Of a stretch of DNA of 64,000 nt, positions 11,667 to 24,900 are shown one piece after another. The translations under genes were made by a program, and so were the position numbers. The stretch covers positions 1 through 64,000 of the forward strand of contig PYST01000109.1 of the NCBI GenBank assembly GCA_003049485.1, in the 5' to 3' direction. This stretch comes from Ophioceras dolichostomum. Its lineage: Eukaryota > Ascomycota > Sordariomycetes > Magnaporthales > Ophioceraceae. Under the pieces are notes generated by a model. It saw only the letters and a program-made list of their open reading frames with translations, made no database searches and was not told the DNA's origin. The first letter of the stretch is position 1. The number at the start of each line of letters is the position of its first letter.

Positions 11667-14600
11667 ACATGGGGCAAGACAAGGCCGCCGAGACATGGCA
11701 TGGCATGGCATGTCTGCAGGCCTCGACGTATGCGACCAGGGCGTTTCGCTACCTCTTGCTCCCTCACAACAGACCGAGAGCATCGGAACGCCACTTTGTG
11801 CTCCGAGGGAAGGCGGGCAGGCAGGCAGGCTGGCAGTTTGGCTCGCTCCGGCGTGACATTCCGGAAGGGCCGCTTTGTGAGAGATAGATTGCGGAGAGAC
11901 GAGCAATAAACGAAGGGATTTTTTGGTCTCCTCACTACTATGTATTCCCGTACTCTACGGGAGTCCGTGGCGCTTGCAATTGCCACCCCTTCATAGTCCG
12001 GATGGGACGACGTGACGTCGATGTAGACGAGGACGTGGTGTGGACTGGACGTCCGTTATTGCTCGAGAGACCTCGTTCATCGCAGGCTGCACAACCCATG
12101 TTGCTGCAGCTGCGACTCCAGGCAGGGAGAGCAAGGGGAGGTAGGTGGAAGGACTTGGCGGACACCGAAGTCACCGCCTACAGCAGAATGTCCTTGAACA
12201 TGTGTACGTGGGTACTGCCTTGCAGGAGCAGCTTACCTGCCTACTCGCATGCTTTTGCATGCTCGGCGAGCGGACAACCTCAACAACCCCGGTGAACCTT
12301 GACTTTAGTCTTCGGAAGCCGTGTGCTCTCAACTTCAAGAGGGTATATTGCATCTTACACTGTGCGTAACGCGAAAGTCAAAAGAGAACGGGTCGGGTAC
12401 TTGTACTTCGCCTATCAGACGAAGCATGGTCCGCCGGGAAGAACTTCCCTTCCTTTCTTGTGGACTGGGGAGGGCGGCGAGGTCGGGTTGACGAGATGGG
12501 ATGGAAAAAGACGAACGGGGGAACGGGGCTGATGATGGATGACTGATGAAAAGGCGAGCGCGAGCTGCCCAGTGTGCGTAGGCGGTTTGCACATTCGCGT
12601 GCAGAGGGGAGCGGCATCTTGGAGGATGCATTCGCGCATGGCCCCCGAGAAAATCAATAATGACTCGACAAGAAGCGTATCCCGCCGCGAGAATGCATAT
12701 CCCTTTCCTTAGCTCTGTCTCCCAAGCTAGCTGCCTTTGTATCTATCTCTTTGGCTACTGTATGTACTTACTGTATTCTCCTCTTTTTTGATTTTTACTT
12801 GGAGTTTTGTCTGTGGACCGATGAGCTACGTGAAAGGGAACGTGGACATGGGGGGCTGCTGAACCCGGAGGATACCCTACCCGAGAGAGCGATCGGATCG
12901 TCCAAACACATTGTGTGTGACACTACCTAACGACCTCGAGCTCGGCAGGTAGATCGCCAGCTGGGAATAGTAGTGCGTGCCTGGCCAAAAATAATCTCGC
13001 GATGCCCACATGAGCAAGCAAAGCGTGAAATGCAGAGGGTGGGAACAAAGATCGTCTGGCTTTTGGACGAGAGCGAGCAAGGAGAGAACAGGAAATCCCT
13101 TACTGATGGCCGTTGATCAGGCAGATCATACGAAGGGAGCAGCGGCTCCCGGTGAACTGGTGGAGGAAAGCTTTGCTGCCAGCTGTTTGCCTGCTTGCTA
13201 GCTATGGACCCTGCCCCCTATTCTCCCTGGCCTGGTTTGGCTCCTGGCCTGGGGGGAGGAGCTTCCTGATGATTGACTAGTGCTGAGACACTTTGTCGTG
13301 CTGTGCGATATCCAGGGGAGCGGGTTTGGTTCGAAAGGAACAAGAAGAAGATCGTCGCAGGCCAGCCGCAGTCGAATTCTAGAAAGTCGTCCGCAGCGAC
13401 ACGTCGTAGATGTGGAGAGTAAGGATCCGCGGCTCCGGGGCGACTTATTCCTTTTCAGCCCAGCGGCGGTGTTTTTTTCGACAACTGGTGGTTGTTGTCC
13501 AGGGCTGGCCTCCTCTCATCCTCTCCTCTGGGAGGGAGCAAAGCAACGCCCCCATGTCGTCTTAGTAGCGGTGTTCCCGCTTCGCCTGTGACGAGAAGGG
13601 TCTTTCTCTTGCCGGCCCGGGCTGTGTCCGCGTGGGTGAGAGTGAGAGGAAGGACAGGGTGCTGGAGATGTAAGGAGAGAACAAGACGAGTGAGTGCTGG
13701 CGTTTGTCCCAGGGTTTGATCCAACTGACACATCAGTGAACTACCTACAAGAACTACCTACAGTAGACAGAGCAAAAGGGCCCGACATGCGCGCTACTCC
13801 TTCTCTGACGGCCCTGCATGAGCCGCAGCAGCAAGGCCCAGAACCAGGCCAGCATCGATGAGTGGTAGCAACAAGCGACGGCGGCTGTGGCTGACAAGCT
13901 TTCTGGCTCCGTTGGCAGAATGGATCTGATGACGAAGAATTCCCCCGTTTATTTTGACCAATCTTCGGGAACCGGCAACGGGCTTGGACGACGAAGAAGA
14001 AGAAAAATCTCTCGTCTGGTCTGGTCATTCGGTCGGTCGAGGGCTGAAGAGGCTGACGTTGGCCGCCGCCGTTCGCGGGATGGCGACATCTCAGCCAGCC
14101 AGCAGCTGCAGGCGGCTGCGGACTGCTGAAAAATCAAGCCAGCCAGTAACCAGCCAGCGAGCCAGCCAGACAGGAAACTTGACACTGGCATGTGGGAATT
14201 TTTAGAAACCGCCAGCCGGCCGTTGGGGAAGCCGCCCGCTAATCCCGATCAGGCTTAGGGGGCTTTGTCAACTGGGTTTGGCGTTTGGTGTTTGGGGTCT
14301 CACGATCACAATGTGACTTGGTCAGTGCGCCTCTTCTCGATGCATGTCTTGCCGAGTTTTGGATGCTGATGCCTCGACAATTAGGCATACATACAAAAGA
14401 GGGATGACGCCATGGACAGCCAGCCAACCAGCGAAACAAGCAGTGAGGTTTGGAAATGTAACCGTCGAACGCACACTGTTCGGTACAAATGACAGTTTTT
14501 AGTTGTCGAATCGGCTTGCATTGTCTGCAAAGGTCAGGACACCAAGTCTTCGCCTGTAGAAAATTGGCTGCAAGATGATGTTATAGTTAACAGCAGATCC

Positions 14601-17600
14601 AGGCTGTCCCGCTCCAGTTCAGGGGAATTCCAGGTTCGAAAAGGGAAGCAAAAAAACTTTGTGGGCATCTTGTGGGGTGATCATCACCTCGTGATTCCCT
14701 CAACCAAAGTCAAGCAACCAGAAACTTTTTCTCATGGCTCCTTTCTTGCTGTCTCCTCCTTCGGTCGGTCTAACCCGGTCCTTCTCGAGGCCCATTAGGC
14801 CGGATAGTGACTTTCGCCGTTAAACTTCCCTGGGAAGATCTTCCAAGGAGAGGTGGACAATGGGAGGCGAACCAATCAGCGAGCCACTACTCTCACTGTC
14901 ACTGTTACTACTAGTGCTTTGATAACCGCACGCATAGCATAGCTGGATATCGAGTGTCTGGATTATGGAGAGCAAGAAGACCCTTGAGCTGCCATTGTCA
15001 ATGCGCTCGCAGCCGGCCCGTGGGATATATGCAACCTCTTAAAACAGTCCCGATGTCAAGAGTGTTTTGGCAAATCACAGCCGTCTGTCCGTTTTGATTT
15101 TGCCCCGTACTACAACGGCGCTCTGTGCCCTCGACTGTAGGTGAAGTTTTGTAAGCGGGAAACATCCATCGGACACACTGATGTCCGGCCAGTCATGGCT
15201 GAAAAGTAAGGGAGGGAAAATTCCGTGCACAGAGGCAATTCTAAGCGGGAAAAAAGGAACTTTATGGTCGCCCTTTCCCCGAAGGCCATCATCAACTAAT
15301 CAAGCGCCAGCATCAGTGCCACGACCGAGCGGCTTCCATCGTGCGGACAATCACCATCTATCGAGATGCGCATCAAAGCTGACGGGAGCCTTACTACAGT
15401 ACATAGATCAGACGAACAATATCGAAGGAACACACCAGCCAGCATGATAGCAAAGTTGATTTTCGCTGGTCGCCTTCCTTCTGTTTGTGGGGATGATGGG
15501 GAAGGGGGAGAAAGGAAGGACGTGATAGTCGATAGCGTGAAGACAAGGCCAGGAGTGTTTCATGCCCTTGGAGCCTTGGAGCCGGGATGACCCTCGTTAT
15601 TTCGCATCCACGCAAGCAACCCAAAGGCCAAGCAGGCCAGATTACCACCCTAAGCAAGGTGCCCAAAAATTACTGTGGTAAGTGCGTGCGTTGATGGAAG
15701 TGCGACGATGGACACTAGGCTAGTCACCTGTGTGCTGTGGTGGTGGTGTTGTGGTGTTGTGAGAGAGAAAGTCATCCGCCAGTTGAGAGAGGGAGTCGAG
15801 GCGCACTGTGCATGCAAGATGCAGCTCCTCATGCAAGTCCATCGACATCGTCGTAGCGATGGCATCGGGTGTCTGGCGTCTCCAAAAAGAAAATGAAAAA
15901 AAAATCGCTTCCCCTTTATTTCTGTGTGCTGCATGAAGGCGGTCTACGACTACCTTACTTAGGTAGCACGAAGTAAGTCCCTTAGATACAGTTGCGGTAC
16001 TCCGGAGGTTCATCTGACCTGAGCAATTAGGTGACGATCGTTGATGATGATGACCGGTCATCTTTGACGAGGATGACGATAGGAGCGCACAAGCTTCGGT
16101 CGGTCGGTCGGTCGGTCTTTTCCGTCATTCACAGGTATGAGAGGCTGCCCCTATCGAAGATCGAAATCTCCCTCTCACACCCCGTCCACACGGACTCAGG
16201 AGGTAACTACGACGACGACGACGACGACTACCCCTGCCCAAAAAATCCCACCCAGCCCAAAGCCAGCCCCTCCTCCGAAGGAAAAGGGCGGTGTTCCAGC
16301 CCGAGTACCTCAGGCATATAGTTTAAGGAGGTAGCGAAGACGGAGGGGGTTAAAGAATGCAGGCGATGGGGCATTCGTGAAAGATGATTCGTCCGTCAGA
16401 TATGGTGGGTGTGGTGTGCTCCTGTATGTGTGCCAGTGTGGGCTAGCAAGAAGCCAGCGAATGGGCGAATCGACAGGCGAGTTTAGGAGTCGAGCTGCTG
16501 CAGGCAGAGGGGCAGTGTCACAACGCAGCACACACCAAAAAGCCCACGCTCCACCTGCGGCTTGGCTTGGCTCTGCTTTCTCTAACCCTAAGAGATTTCT
16601 TTTGTCGAGACAGTCTCGTGAGAAGGGAGAGGGAGACAAAAAAAAGGATGTGCGACTAATGCAGGTCGGATGGGCTCACGCATGTACGCCTGCTGTACGC
16701 CTGCTGTTGCTGTTGCTGCTTGCTGCGCTGTTCCGACCACATATCAGACCAGACCGCCTTCTCGACGACCACCTCAGTCGCTTATCCACCACTCTCAAAA
16801 GATGAACGGCGGCAGTGCTTTTGATAAAGGTTCTGGAGGCAGCCTGATCCATTTTTCTTTTGTCTTCCTTCTCGTCGTCGTCCTCTCCCTCCTTCTTCGT
16901 GGGGAGGGATGAGAGTGAGGAGGGGCAATATGGAATGGAATGGTGGACGGACGGAACCCCTCGGATGGCCGGCCAAAGTCTGCGCCGTCGGATCACAGCC
17001 TTCGCCGCTGCATGACCCCGTGGAGTTTTCTCCGGCACAAGCGTGGGTTGTTGGTTTCTTTCGATTGAGCTCACACACACACAATTTTTCTTTTTTTGTT
17101 GGGTGCGGCAGCAAGCGAGTGGTGGGCAGGAAGGAAGGGAACAGCATTAAGCTTCTCAAGTGAGGGGCATTCCGCAAATCAAATTACCAGGCAGGAGGGG
17201 TCGAACGATACTCTGAGGTTGTCGATGTCCGTTAGCTGCGAGCTACAGGGAGGAGTCAGGATGCTTCTAGTCCGTCTCAAATCATGATGGTGTTGGCATT
17301 TGTCTAGAATCCGGGCATCCACAATTGTGACCTTGTTGGTTAGGCATTCCGTACCTCTACTGCCGAATGTCGTTCGTGATTCCTCCCTGGATCGGGCAAT
17401 CATCGTGATGAGTTGCGCATATCATCAAAGCCTCAAGCCCTCTAACAGAGCTAACAGAACTAACACATTGCGACGCTATCGACATATCCGCACCTATCCA
17501 TTGACCAGGAATTGACTACCGTATACCCTGTATCCCTGGGATGTGAGTGAGGCTGAGGCAGGTGATGAGAAAAGGGGTCAGGGGTTTAGTCAAGAGCAAG

Positions 17601-20279
17601 CACAAAAGTAGGAAGCTCACTTCATGCTCTACTGCTTGCTCTGTTTCCAGCATCAAGCAGAGCAGATAGCATCGCATGTTTATCTGCGTCTCTGTCCCTG
17701 GGATGAGCAAGCAAGCAACGCAAGCTTGTCTTGGCTATATCAAGCTGTCTACTCTGCGCTGGGGATAGAGATGGATCCCGTACTACCTTGTAATGTGAGA
17801 ATTCATGCCTTCCAGGACCAGAGTCTATAGTACAAACGGCAGCGATTTCAAAGTAACTCAACGGGCGCGCCGGGGCTCCGTCCATGATAGTGTTGCAACT
17901 CGTCCAAAAAAAACTCAATTGTGTCGATCCGACGGGACGGGATGGCGGAAGGGATAGGTAGACTCAGGACATAGTTGCCCCTTTCAGGCATACCCCGATG
18001 GACACCGTTTTCTGTGTGTCAGTCGGTCCCTCTCCCATCGTTCTCCCTCGATCCCAGGAATGGAGAACTTGGACTGGGAGATCATTGTTCAATCGAACAA
18101 AGTGTGGAGGAAGGGAGGTTCGCCACGACGTTGTGACGATTCACCTCAACGTCGCGATGGAATTGGGGACACCAGCAATATTGAACGCTTTGATAGAGTG
18201 TAGTATGGGCTTTCATCTTTTCTTTCGACGACGACCCCCATTTTTTGTTTTCAAGACCGAACACGTGGAGAATGGCCACAGCAAAGAATCGAGTAGACGC
18301 TGTGCGCGTAGAGTGGATTTGCATTGCGTGTCTTGTTCTGTCTATCTTTTTGCTGGTTGTCTTGTCGCAATTCCAAAAAAGGGCCGGTTATCGAACTTTG
18401 TCAACGACGGGAGACGACGGCATGAATCGAGACATCACAATCCAGTCCAGCGCTTTTGTGCCGGCGAGCCGCCCAAAAATGTTGAAGATGCCTCGCGCCA
18501 AGGGCAAACGCAGTAGTCTGCAACTGCCAACCAATCATGCATTTGGTCTGAGACACCTTCTTTGCAGTCTACTGCAATTGAGGGTGAATCAAGATCCCTG
18601 TCGGGGCTGGGTGGCGTTTGGCTGCCGCCACCAGCCCCTCTTTCCCTCCTCCAGTTCTGCCAGCGCACACTCACAGACTCACAGAGTAGCAGGAACACCG
18701 AAGAAAATCCTCGTTGGGCTGGCATTGCCGGGCAAAGCTGGGCAAAGCTGGGGGATGGCGTACAGATGGCTGTGGAAAAAAGCTGAACATTCCTAAGATC
18801 TGTTGGGCGAATGACAGCGAAGACCCTGCGCAGATACCGAATCATGAAAATGTGGTGGCTTCGAATTTCGAGACTAGGCAGAGCTGGCTAGAATCTGGAC
18901 AGTCGAAGGGGCCGCCTGCCTCGATTCTCACCACCACTTCGAGACAGGTCTTATCGCGGGTCATGTCGCCAAAACTTTGTTTGCCTGACATTCGGGAGTA
19001 CGGGCGGCCGCCTGCTGCCGAATCGTCATCGAGGGATGGCAGGCTCCTGCTACGAGATGATACCCGAGTTGCCTGACTTGAGCATAGTCCTTCCCAAAAG
19101 CCCCCATGACCAGCAGGCGCATATCAGCACTAGCCAGCCAGCAACAGCAGCCCGAACAGACGGCCCGTCGCCCAAAAGAACGGCCCTCCGCTTTCGCGCT
19201 GAGTTGCAGGCGTCAAATCACCCATCAAACTTACCTGAGTCCCTGCCTCCCCTCCCTGCCTCACTACCTGAGCCCACACGCGATGATGGCTGATGTGGAT
19301 GGCTGATGATGGTGGGAAGGACGAGCGCAAGGCACGTACCTGCCTACATAGGCCCTATACAAACCCCGTAAAGGAAATAGTACATTAAGGGAGAAACGAT
19401 GTCGATACTGCTTGATGTTTTAGATGAAACGAGAGGGCGTCCAGCTGGGACCAACGGCGAGAAAGACAGACAGAGCTGTCGACATACTATCTGTCATATC
19501 ACGGGACTAGCGTGGATGGAATACTGAGGATTGGAGGGGTCTCTGGTCTTGGTGGGCATTGAACGAGGAGGGCAGACAGCACAAAGAAACACACAGTGGG
19601 AGTCTGGACAGTCTGAGTCTTGGAGGCGCGCACGGAGTACTTGGAACTCTTTTGGCGGCGCGGGTACTTCAGTACATTCTGCATTGGTTATAGCCCCCCC
19701 TGCAACACGAGTCCCCAATTAAGGTGGGAGGGAGCACGGAGACACACACGGGGGACATGCGTGACAGGGGTGGTACCGTACCGACAGGGGGCAGGGAATG
19801 ACAGGGGTCAGAGAACAGGGAGCAGGGAGACAGGGGGGAACACAAGGAGGCATGGCATGGGCATGGATGGGGCATGATCTTCCTGGCCTGGCTGGCCATG
19901 GTTCACGGTCTCCGTGCCAGGCCGACCAGGGGCCTTCTCGTTGCCTTTTTATCCCATCCATCGCCGCCGTCCACATCCCACGCACGCCGCCTCTCTTACC
20001 CAAGGAGCTCTCATTACAACTAAAAGCACACGGGCTCGCCCACTTCGGCTCTCGAGCTTCCCCTCTCTAGCTTCTTGCCTTACTCATTTCACCAACCTAC
20101 ACAGTAAGACAGGAGACACCAGACGAGACCCGAGCTCTGTCTCTCTCTCTCTTATAAGACAGCATCATCCATCCAACTCATATCCCTCCCTCCTCGAGGC
20201 CAAGACTTGTCGTCGACGAACCGACCGGCCACTTCCTTGAGAATACCGCCGAATTTCTAGACCGCGTCATTGCTCGGCC
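11667..20279. other. 8.6 kb without a supported gene
   Basis: No recognisable protein, tRNA or rRNA. Small tracts include (GGTC)5 at 16096-16117, (GAC)n near 16208-16228 and GGCATGGCATGGGCATGG-type sequence at 19850-19876. The last 300 bp (pyrimidine-rich, CTCTCTCT near 20140) look like promoter and leader of the gene at 20280. Confidence 0.6.
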
Positions 20280-21962
20280 ATGTCTCTCATGGACCCCGAG
20301 TACGCACCTAGGGAGTCGAATCATTCCAGTCTAGCCCCCGCCGCCGCCGTCGCCGCGGACAAGACCAAGACCAAGACTTATACTGAGGCCTCACTGCCGT
20401 CACCACCGCAGACGCACCACCGCCAGGACTCGTACGACGAGGCCATCTACACCGAGTTCTACAAGCCTATGGAGGAGCAAAGGCAACAGCAAGAGCAGGA
20501 CAGCAGCAAGCACAGCATTATGGACCCGACACAGCTGAAGAAGAAGCCGGACGCCGCGGCCGCCAGCGCCGTCGACGCCGCCACCGCCCAACAGTCAGCC
20601 GAGTCAGCAGCAGTCGTCCCGCCTCTGCCTCAGAAGAACGCGATGCGGGCGTCCAGGCTGCTCGACACCCTGAGCCTGATCAAGCTGGGCGCCGCACCAG
20701 GGGCAACGACAACAGCAGACCTTGGACGGGCTGCCACCCCTCACGACATGTACCTCTCGTCCGAGGAGGACGCCTCCTCGTCGGCGGACGACTTCTCGGA
20801 CTACGACTGGGAGAGCAGCAGCGACTACGGCGACAACGACAACGACAACGCCTCGGCGTCCTCCTCTTCGTCCCCGGCCGCCAGCCGCCGCAGCCACGAG
20901 ATCACCGCCCGCGTCGTCTCCGTCGTCTTTGCCGGCAAGCCCGCCATCATCGACCTCTCCTCGCCGACCACCGTAGCCCGCCGCTCCTCCCCCAACGCCA
21001 GCACCAGCAGCGTTAATACTACCAGCAACGGAGGAGTCGTCGTCCTGCCTGGGCACAGGACCGCCTCGCCCGTGTCGATGTCGGCCTCGGCGTCCATATC
21101 CTCCTCCTCCCTCTCCTCGACCATGTCCTCCTCCGTCGCCTCCCGCAGGCAAAGCATAGCAAGCAGCACAGCACCAGCGGCATCTCTCACCACCACCACC
21201 ACATCCCGCCGCCTCTCCATCTCGTCATCGAACTCTAGCACAACAGCACAGACCGCCCCGGCACCGCAACAACAACACCCGCCCAGGCAAAGCAGCATGC
21301 TCGCCCAGATCCTGACCAAGCAGCAAAAACGCACGCCCCCGCCCTTCCTCAGCATCGACCCCTACGCCAACGGCAGCACCTACTCTCTCGACCTGCAAAC
21401 CCAAAAGGCGCCCAACGCCTCCGCAACCGCTTCTCCAGCGGGCCTCACCAGCGCAATCACCGAAGAAGACAGCGGCGCCACCCCCAAGACGCCCCGCACG
21501 CCCACGGCCATGCTCAAGGATTTCTCCCGCTCGTTCGCCGGCGGCCTCTCCCGCAAGCGGAGCAGACCTGTGCTGAACTCGCCCTCGCCGGCCTCGCCTG
21601 CCGTCGACATAGTCGAGTCTTCTTCGCCCATAAATGTTACTACGACTACTACCATCACGACGACGTCCACAATCGCAGCTCACATCGCCGCCCTCACGGC
21701 CTCGTCCACCACCTCCGCAGCTATCCCGACGGCTGCGGACCACCACGCCAACCTGCTCCGCAAGAACAGGCAGATGCAGCGCATTTCCACCGCGCCGCTC
21801 CTCACCTCGCCCGCTTCTACCAGCAGCAGCAGCAAGAGGTCGTCCCAAGAGAACGACAGCAACGGAGCGGCCTCGCCCACCCCCGCTGATAAGAAGAGCA
21901 GTGGTCTATGGGGCGGCTTCAGCGCGAGGAGGCGGAGTATCAAGCTCAGCTCACGACACTGA
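20280..21962 (+). CDS. Ser/Ala/Thr-rich hypothetical protein, 560 aa
   Basis: One uninterrupted exon with GC-rich codon use and a good initiation context (GCCATGTC). I do not recognise a catalytic domain. Visible parts: Gln-rich segment at 67-75; a helical-looking MRASRLLDTLSLIKLG at 122-137; a conserved-looking acidic/Ser block DMYLSSEEDASSSADDFSDY at 156-175; the best-ordered stretch HEITARVVSVVFAGKPAIID at 206-225; long Ser/Thr tracts in the middle; TPKTPRTPTAMLKDFSRSF followed by a basic SRKRSRP; and a basic C-terminus GLWGGFSARRRSIKL. No signal peptide or membrane segment. Many SP/TP sites suggest phosphorylation. The mix of a short ordered core in disordered sequence resembles fungal regulatory or cortical scaffold proteins, but that is inference. 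The gene is certain, the function unknown. Confidence 0.88.
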   Translation: MSLMDPEYAPRESNHSSLAPAAAVAADKTKTKTYTEASLPSPPQTHHRQDSYDEAIYTEFYKPMEEQRQQQEQDSSKHSIMDPTQLKKKPDAAAASAVDAATAQQSAESAAVVPPLPQKNAMRASRLLDTLSLIKLGAAPGATTTADLGRAATPHDMYLSSEEDASSSADDFSDYDWESSSDYGDNDNDNASASSSSSPAASRRSHEITARVVSVVFAGKPAIIDLSSPTTVARRSSPNASTSSVNTTSNGGVVVLPGHRTASPVSMSASASISSSSLSSTMSSSVASRRQSIASSTAPAASLTTTTTSRRLSISSSNSSTTAQTAPAPQQQHPPRQSSMLAQILTKQQKRTPPPFLSIDPYANGSTYSLDLQTQKAPNASATASPAGLTSAITEEDSGATPKTPRTPTAMLKDFSRSFAGGLSRKRSRPVLNSPSPASPAVDIVESSSPINVTTTTTITTTSTIAAHIAALTASSTTSAAIPTAADHHANLLRKNRQMQRISTAPLLTSPASTSSSSKRSSQENDSNGAASPTPADKKSSGLWGGFSARRRSIKLSSRH

Positions 21963-24900
21963 TTTTTTTTCTTCTTTTTTTCCTTCTTTTTCATTTCGAC
22001 CATGTCATTCGCTACGGTGTAATTTTTTTTTTGACAGACCGGAACCTGACTCCACGCACCATCTCTATGGGGCAAGGTGTTCAGGAAGCGGATATGGCAT
22101 CAGGCGTTTTTTTGCCGACTACTGACATTGACTTTTTTGGGGTCCGTCGTCGTGTCCCGCCGCCGAATGATTGGGTCAGGTACATGGCGTCACTTTTTTT
22201 TTCATTATCCTTTTCTCTTTTGTTTTCTTTCCTTTAGTTTCTTGGTCCTGTCATGATATGATATGGGGAGTGGGGGACCACCACGACTTTCGTTTATCAT
22301 CGGCATCATACACTCGTTCTTTCAATGACGGCTTCACTGGATGGCTGGCGGGGCGGGTTTTGGCTGGCGTTTGGATTATTTTTTTTTCCTGCGGCTACGA
22401 TGATCATGATACCACACAAAACTGTACAGCAGTTTTATTTTGGAATATTTTGTTTGGATTTTATTTTTCTTGCCTACCTCAGCTAGCTGCTCTAGAAGAA
22501 GAAAGCAAGAATGCAATGAAAACAGAGAGCTAAAGGTTTCTAAACCTATCGGGTTCTTTGCGACGCAATTGTCAGTCCACTTTTTGCCGCCCATCACTGA
22601 GACTGGACTGGAGCTTCCCCTACTCCTCTTGTTAGTGCTCTTTTGAGCGGTGCGTGTGTGTGGTGTCCGGGTTTCGGCCTCCAAAAAATCCAGTCGTCTC
22701 CTTCATCACCAGACCTTTGTCCCACGAACCGCCCGACCCAATTCTTTCGTACCCGAGTATGGTCTGGCCAGGCCGTTGTGTGGCCGGATGGATCGGTGCT
22801 TCTGCTCGCGACTGGCTGGCCAGACTGAGCTTGGTTGGGGTCAACGGTATTGCAGTGATAGTAAGCTGTACACAACAACGTGGGAGAACCTCTGTGTCAC
22901 ATAGCGCTCGTCACATACTCGTTCTGTTTTGCTGAGTGGTGATATGACGTTCACGGAGAAGCTGTCCCTGTTCCAGCTTCCAGTGTATCCGTATGTTCAT
23001 GTAGATGATCACCGAATGTGTGTGCGATTTCGTCATTGCTCCTACTCCATGTGTAGCCCAGATTCGATTGGACACCCATCCAGCTGGATGGAGCAACCGA
23101 AGAGCATTGGCAGGCAGGAGTCGTCCCTTTCGCAACCCAATCGCAAATCGAGCTTTCCAGCTCTCTGTTCCTGTACTCTGGATGAAGCAAGGCGAGCAAA
23201 CACACGGACCCGTCTTTGCTCATCAGCTTTAAAGATCAGACCCGACGGAGGGAGAAGAGAGATGATGATTAACGACAGTGACGGCAGTCCTGAAACAACC
23301 AGGGTCCTCCCTCCTCTCCTCTCTCCGCCCAAGATGTTGGGCAAATGGGTTAGGCTAGCTAGCATCTCGATCCTTGCCGCCGCTAATTCGATTCTTCACA
23401 GAACAGGGGAAAGAAGAAAAAGAGGAGCAGAAGAAAAAAGATGGGATGGATTCTCTCCTGGTTTTTCCTTTCCGTGATCCGGTGAGGGATGGATGGGTGA
23501 GAAGCGACAAGAATGAAGGGGTGGAAACATTGGAGCGGAAAAGAGCCTTGTCGATGTTTCAACTTTCAGAGGGGGCCCCTTTTTTCCTCACGTTGTCTCT
23601 GGCCTGGCTTTGTGAGCCTGGTCAAGGGTGCAAGAGGGGTAGTCGAAACATCTTGTCAAACAAACTTGGCTCCTCGTTTCAATATTCACAGTGATGAAAA
23701 GATAAACCCCTAGGTGGTGATGGTGGTGGTGGTGATGGTTGATGCACTCAGCCGGCGCTCAGGGCCAGTTAAAGCGTTCTACTTACTAGCTGTAACATTC
23801 TAGTAGGAAGAGCAAAGAAGGATACGGCTGAGCTCAACGACCGGCATGAAATCGGAAACGTGCTCGGCTCAAACAAATGCGGTCTTGGAGATGCAGCGAT
23901 GATCGCTGTTAAGCCCTTTCCTCTCTCTCTTTCTCGCCAAAGGTTGCACTGTTGAGGGCACGTCCTCTTTTGACGTGTTTGACACTGGCGATCTACAACG
24001 CACAGTGCACTCAACACGAGGAGGACGACCTCCCACGAGGAAACTCACTTGAAGATACCTGTGAGTATCCTGGCAGACTCACCGCCTCCATTCACGGAGC
24101 ACTTCTCGATAGGGGAGGTGAATGACCAGAAAATGCTCCCCCCATGAGCATTTCGGAGATGTCTGGGGATGGGGTGGTGGATGTGGTGGTGGGTGTGGTG
24201 GTGTCGTCTCATATCGCTAAGCTTCTTTTCCCGGCTGCATTTTTTGACGACCTTGCTCGTTTACATGCAGGAACAGCGCCTGATTCTTTTTTCTTTTTCT
24301 CTATACTAACGCTGTATTTGTGGACGCACTTTGTCTATCTCTTGGAGCGAAGACACCCACTATCCAGCCCTTAACATATATTTCGTAAATATTGTAAAGA
24401 TAGATTGTCCAACCGTCCACACCACCACTTCTCGCTGTTGGTGCTGCCACATCAAGGGAGCCGAGTCGTCTTGATTCGTCCGAGGACCCAGTGTGTGTGG
24501 TTTGTGGTGAGCCGTGAGGTACTTTTTTTCTTCGTGATGGAGAAAGATGCGTGTCTGCAGGCGCGTGGCGGGCAACGCGGAAAGCTCGACTCCTGACCCC
24601 CCTGCCCTTTGAACATTTTTGAGTTCTCATCCACCCTTTTTTCTTACCCCCGCACGATCGTCCATTCCGCCCTTCTTGGGACTTCTTGGGAATGTTCGTT
24701 CGTCGTTTTCGGGTGAGGATGCCAGGGTGCCAGCCAGCCCGCCAGGGTACCGTTCATCAACAACCACAAAAAACTGGTCTCTCTATCCGCGTCGTGGCCG
24801 TCGTCATAATCTCCACAACTTTCGCGCCTCACCAATATCACACCCACCCACGGCCACCTCGGGTCTAGACTGACAGGAACTGGTAAGCTGGGCACTGGAC

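Noticed and set aside
16096..16117. (GGTC)5 tract as possible regulatory array
   Set aside because: Short simple repeat with no nearby gene; ordinary microsatellite.
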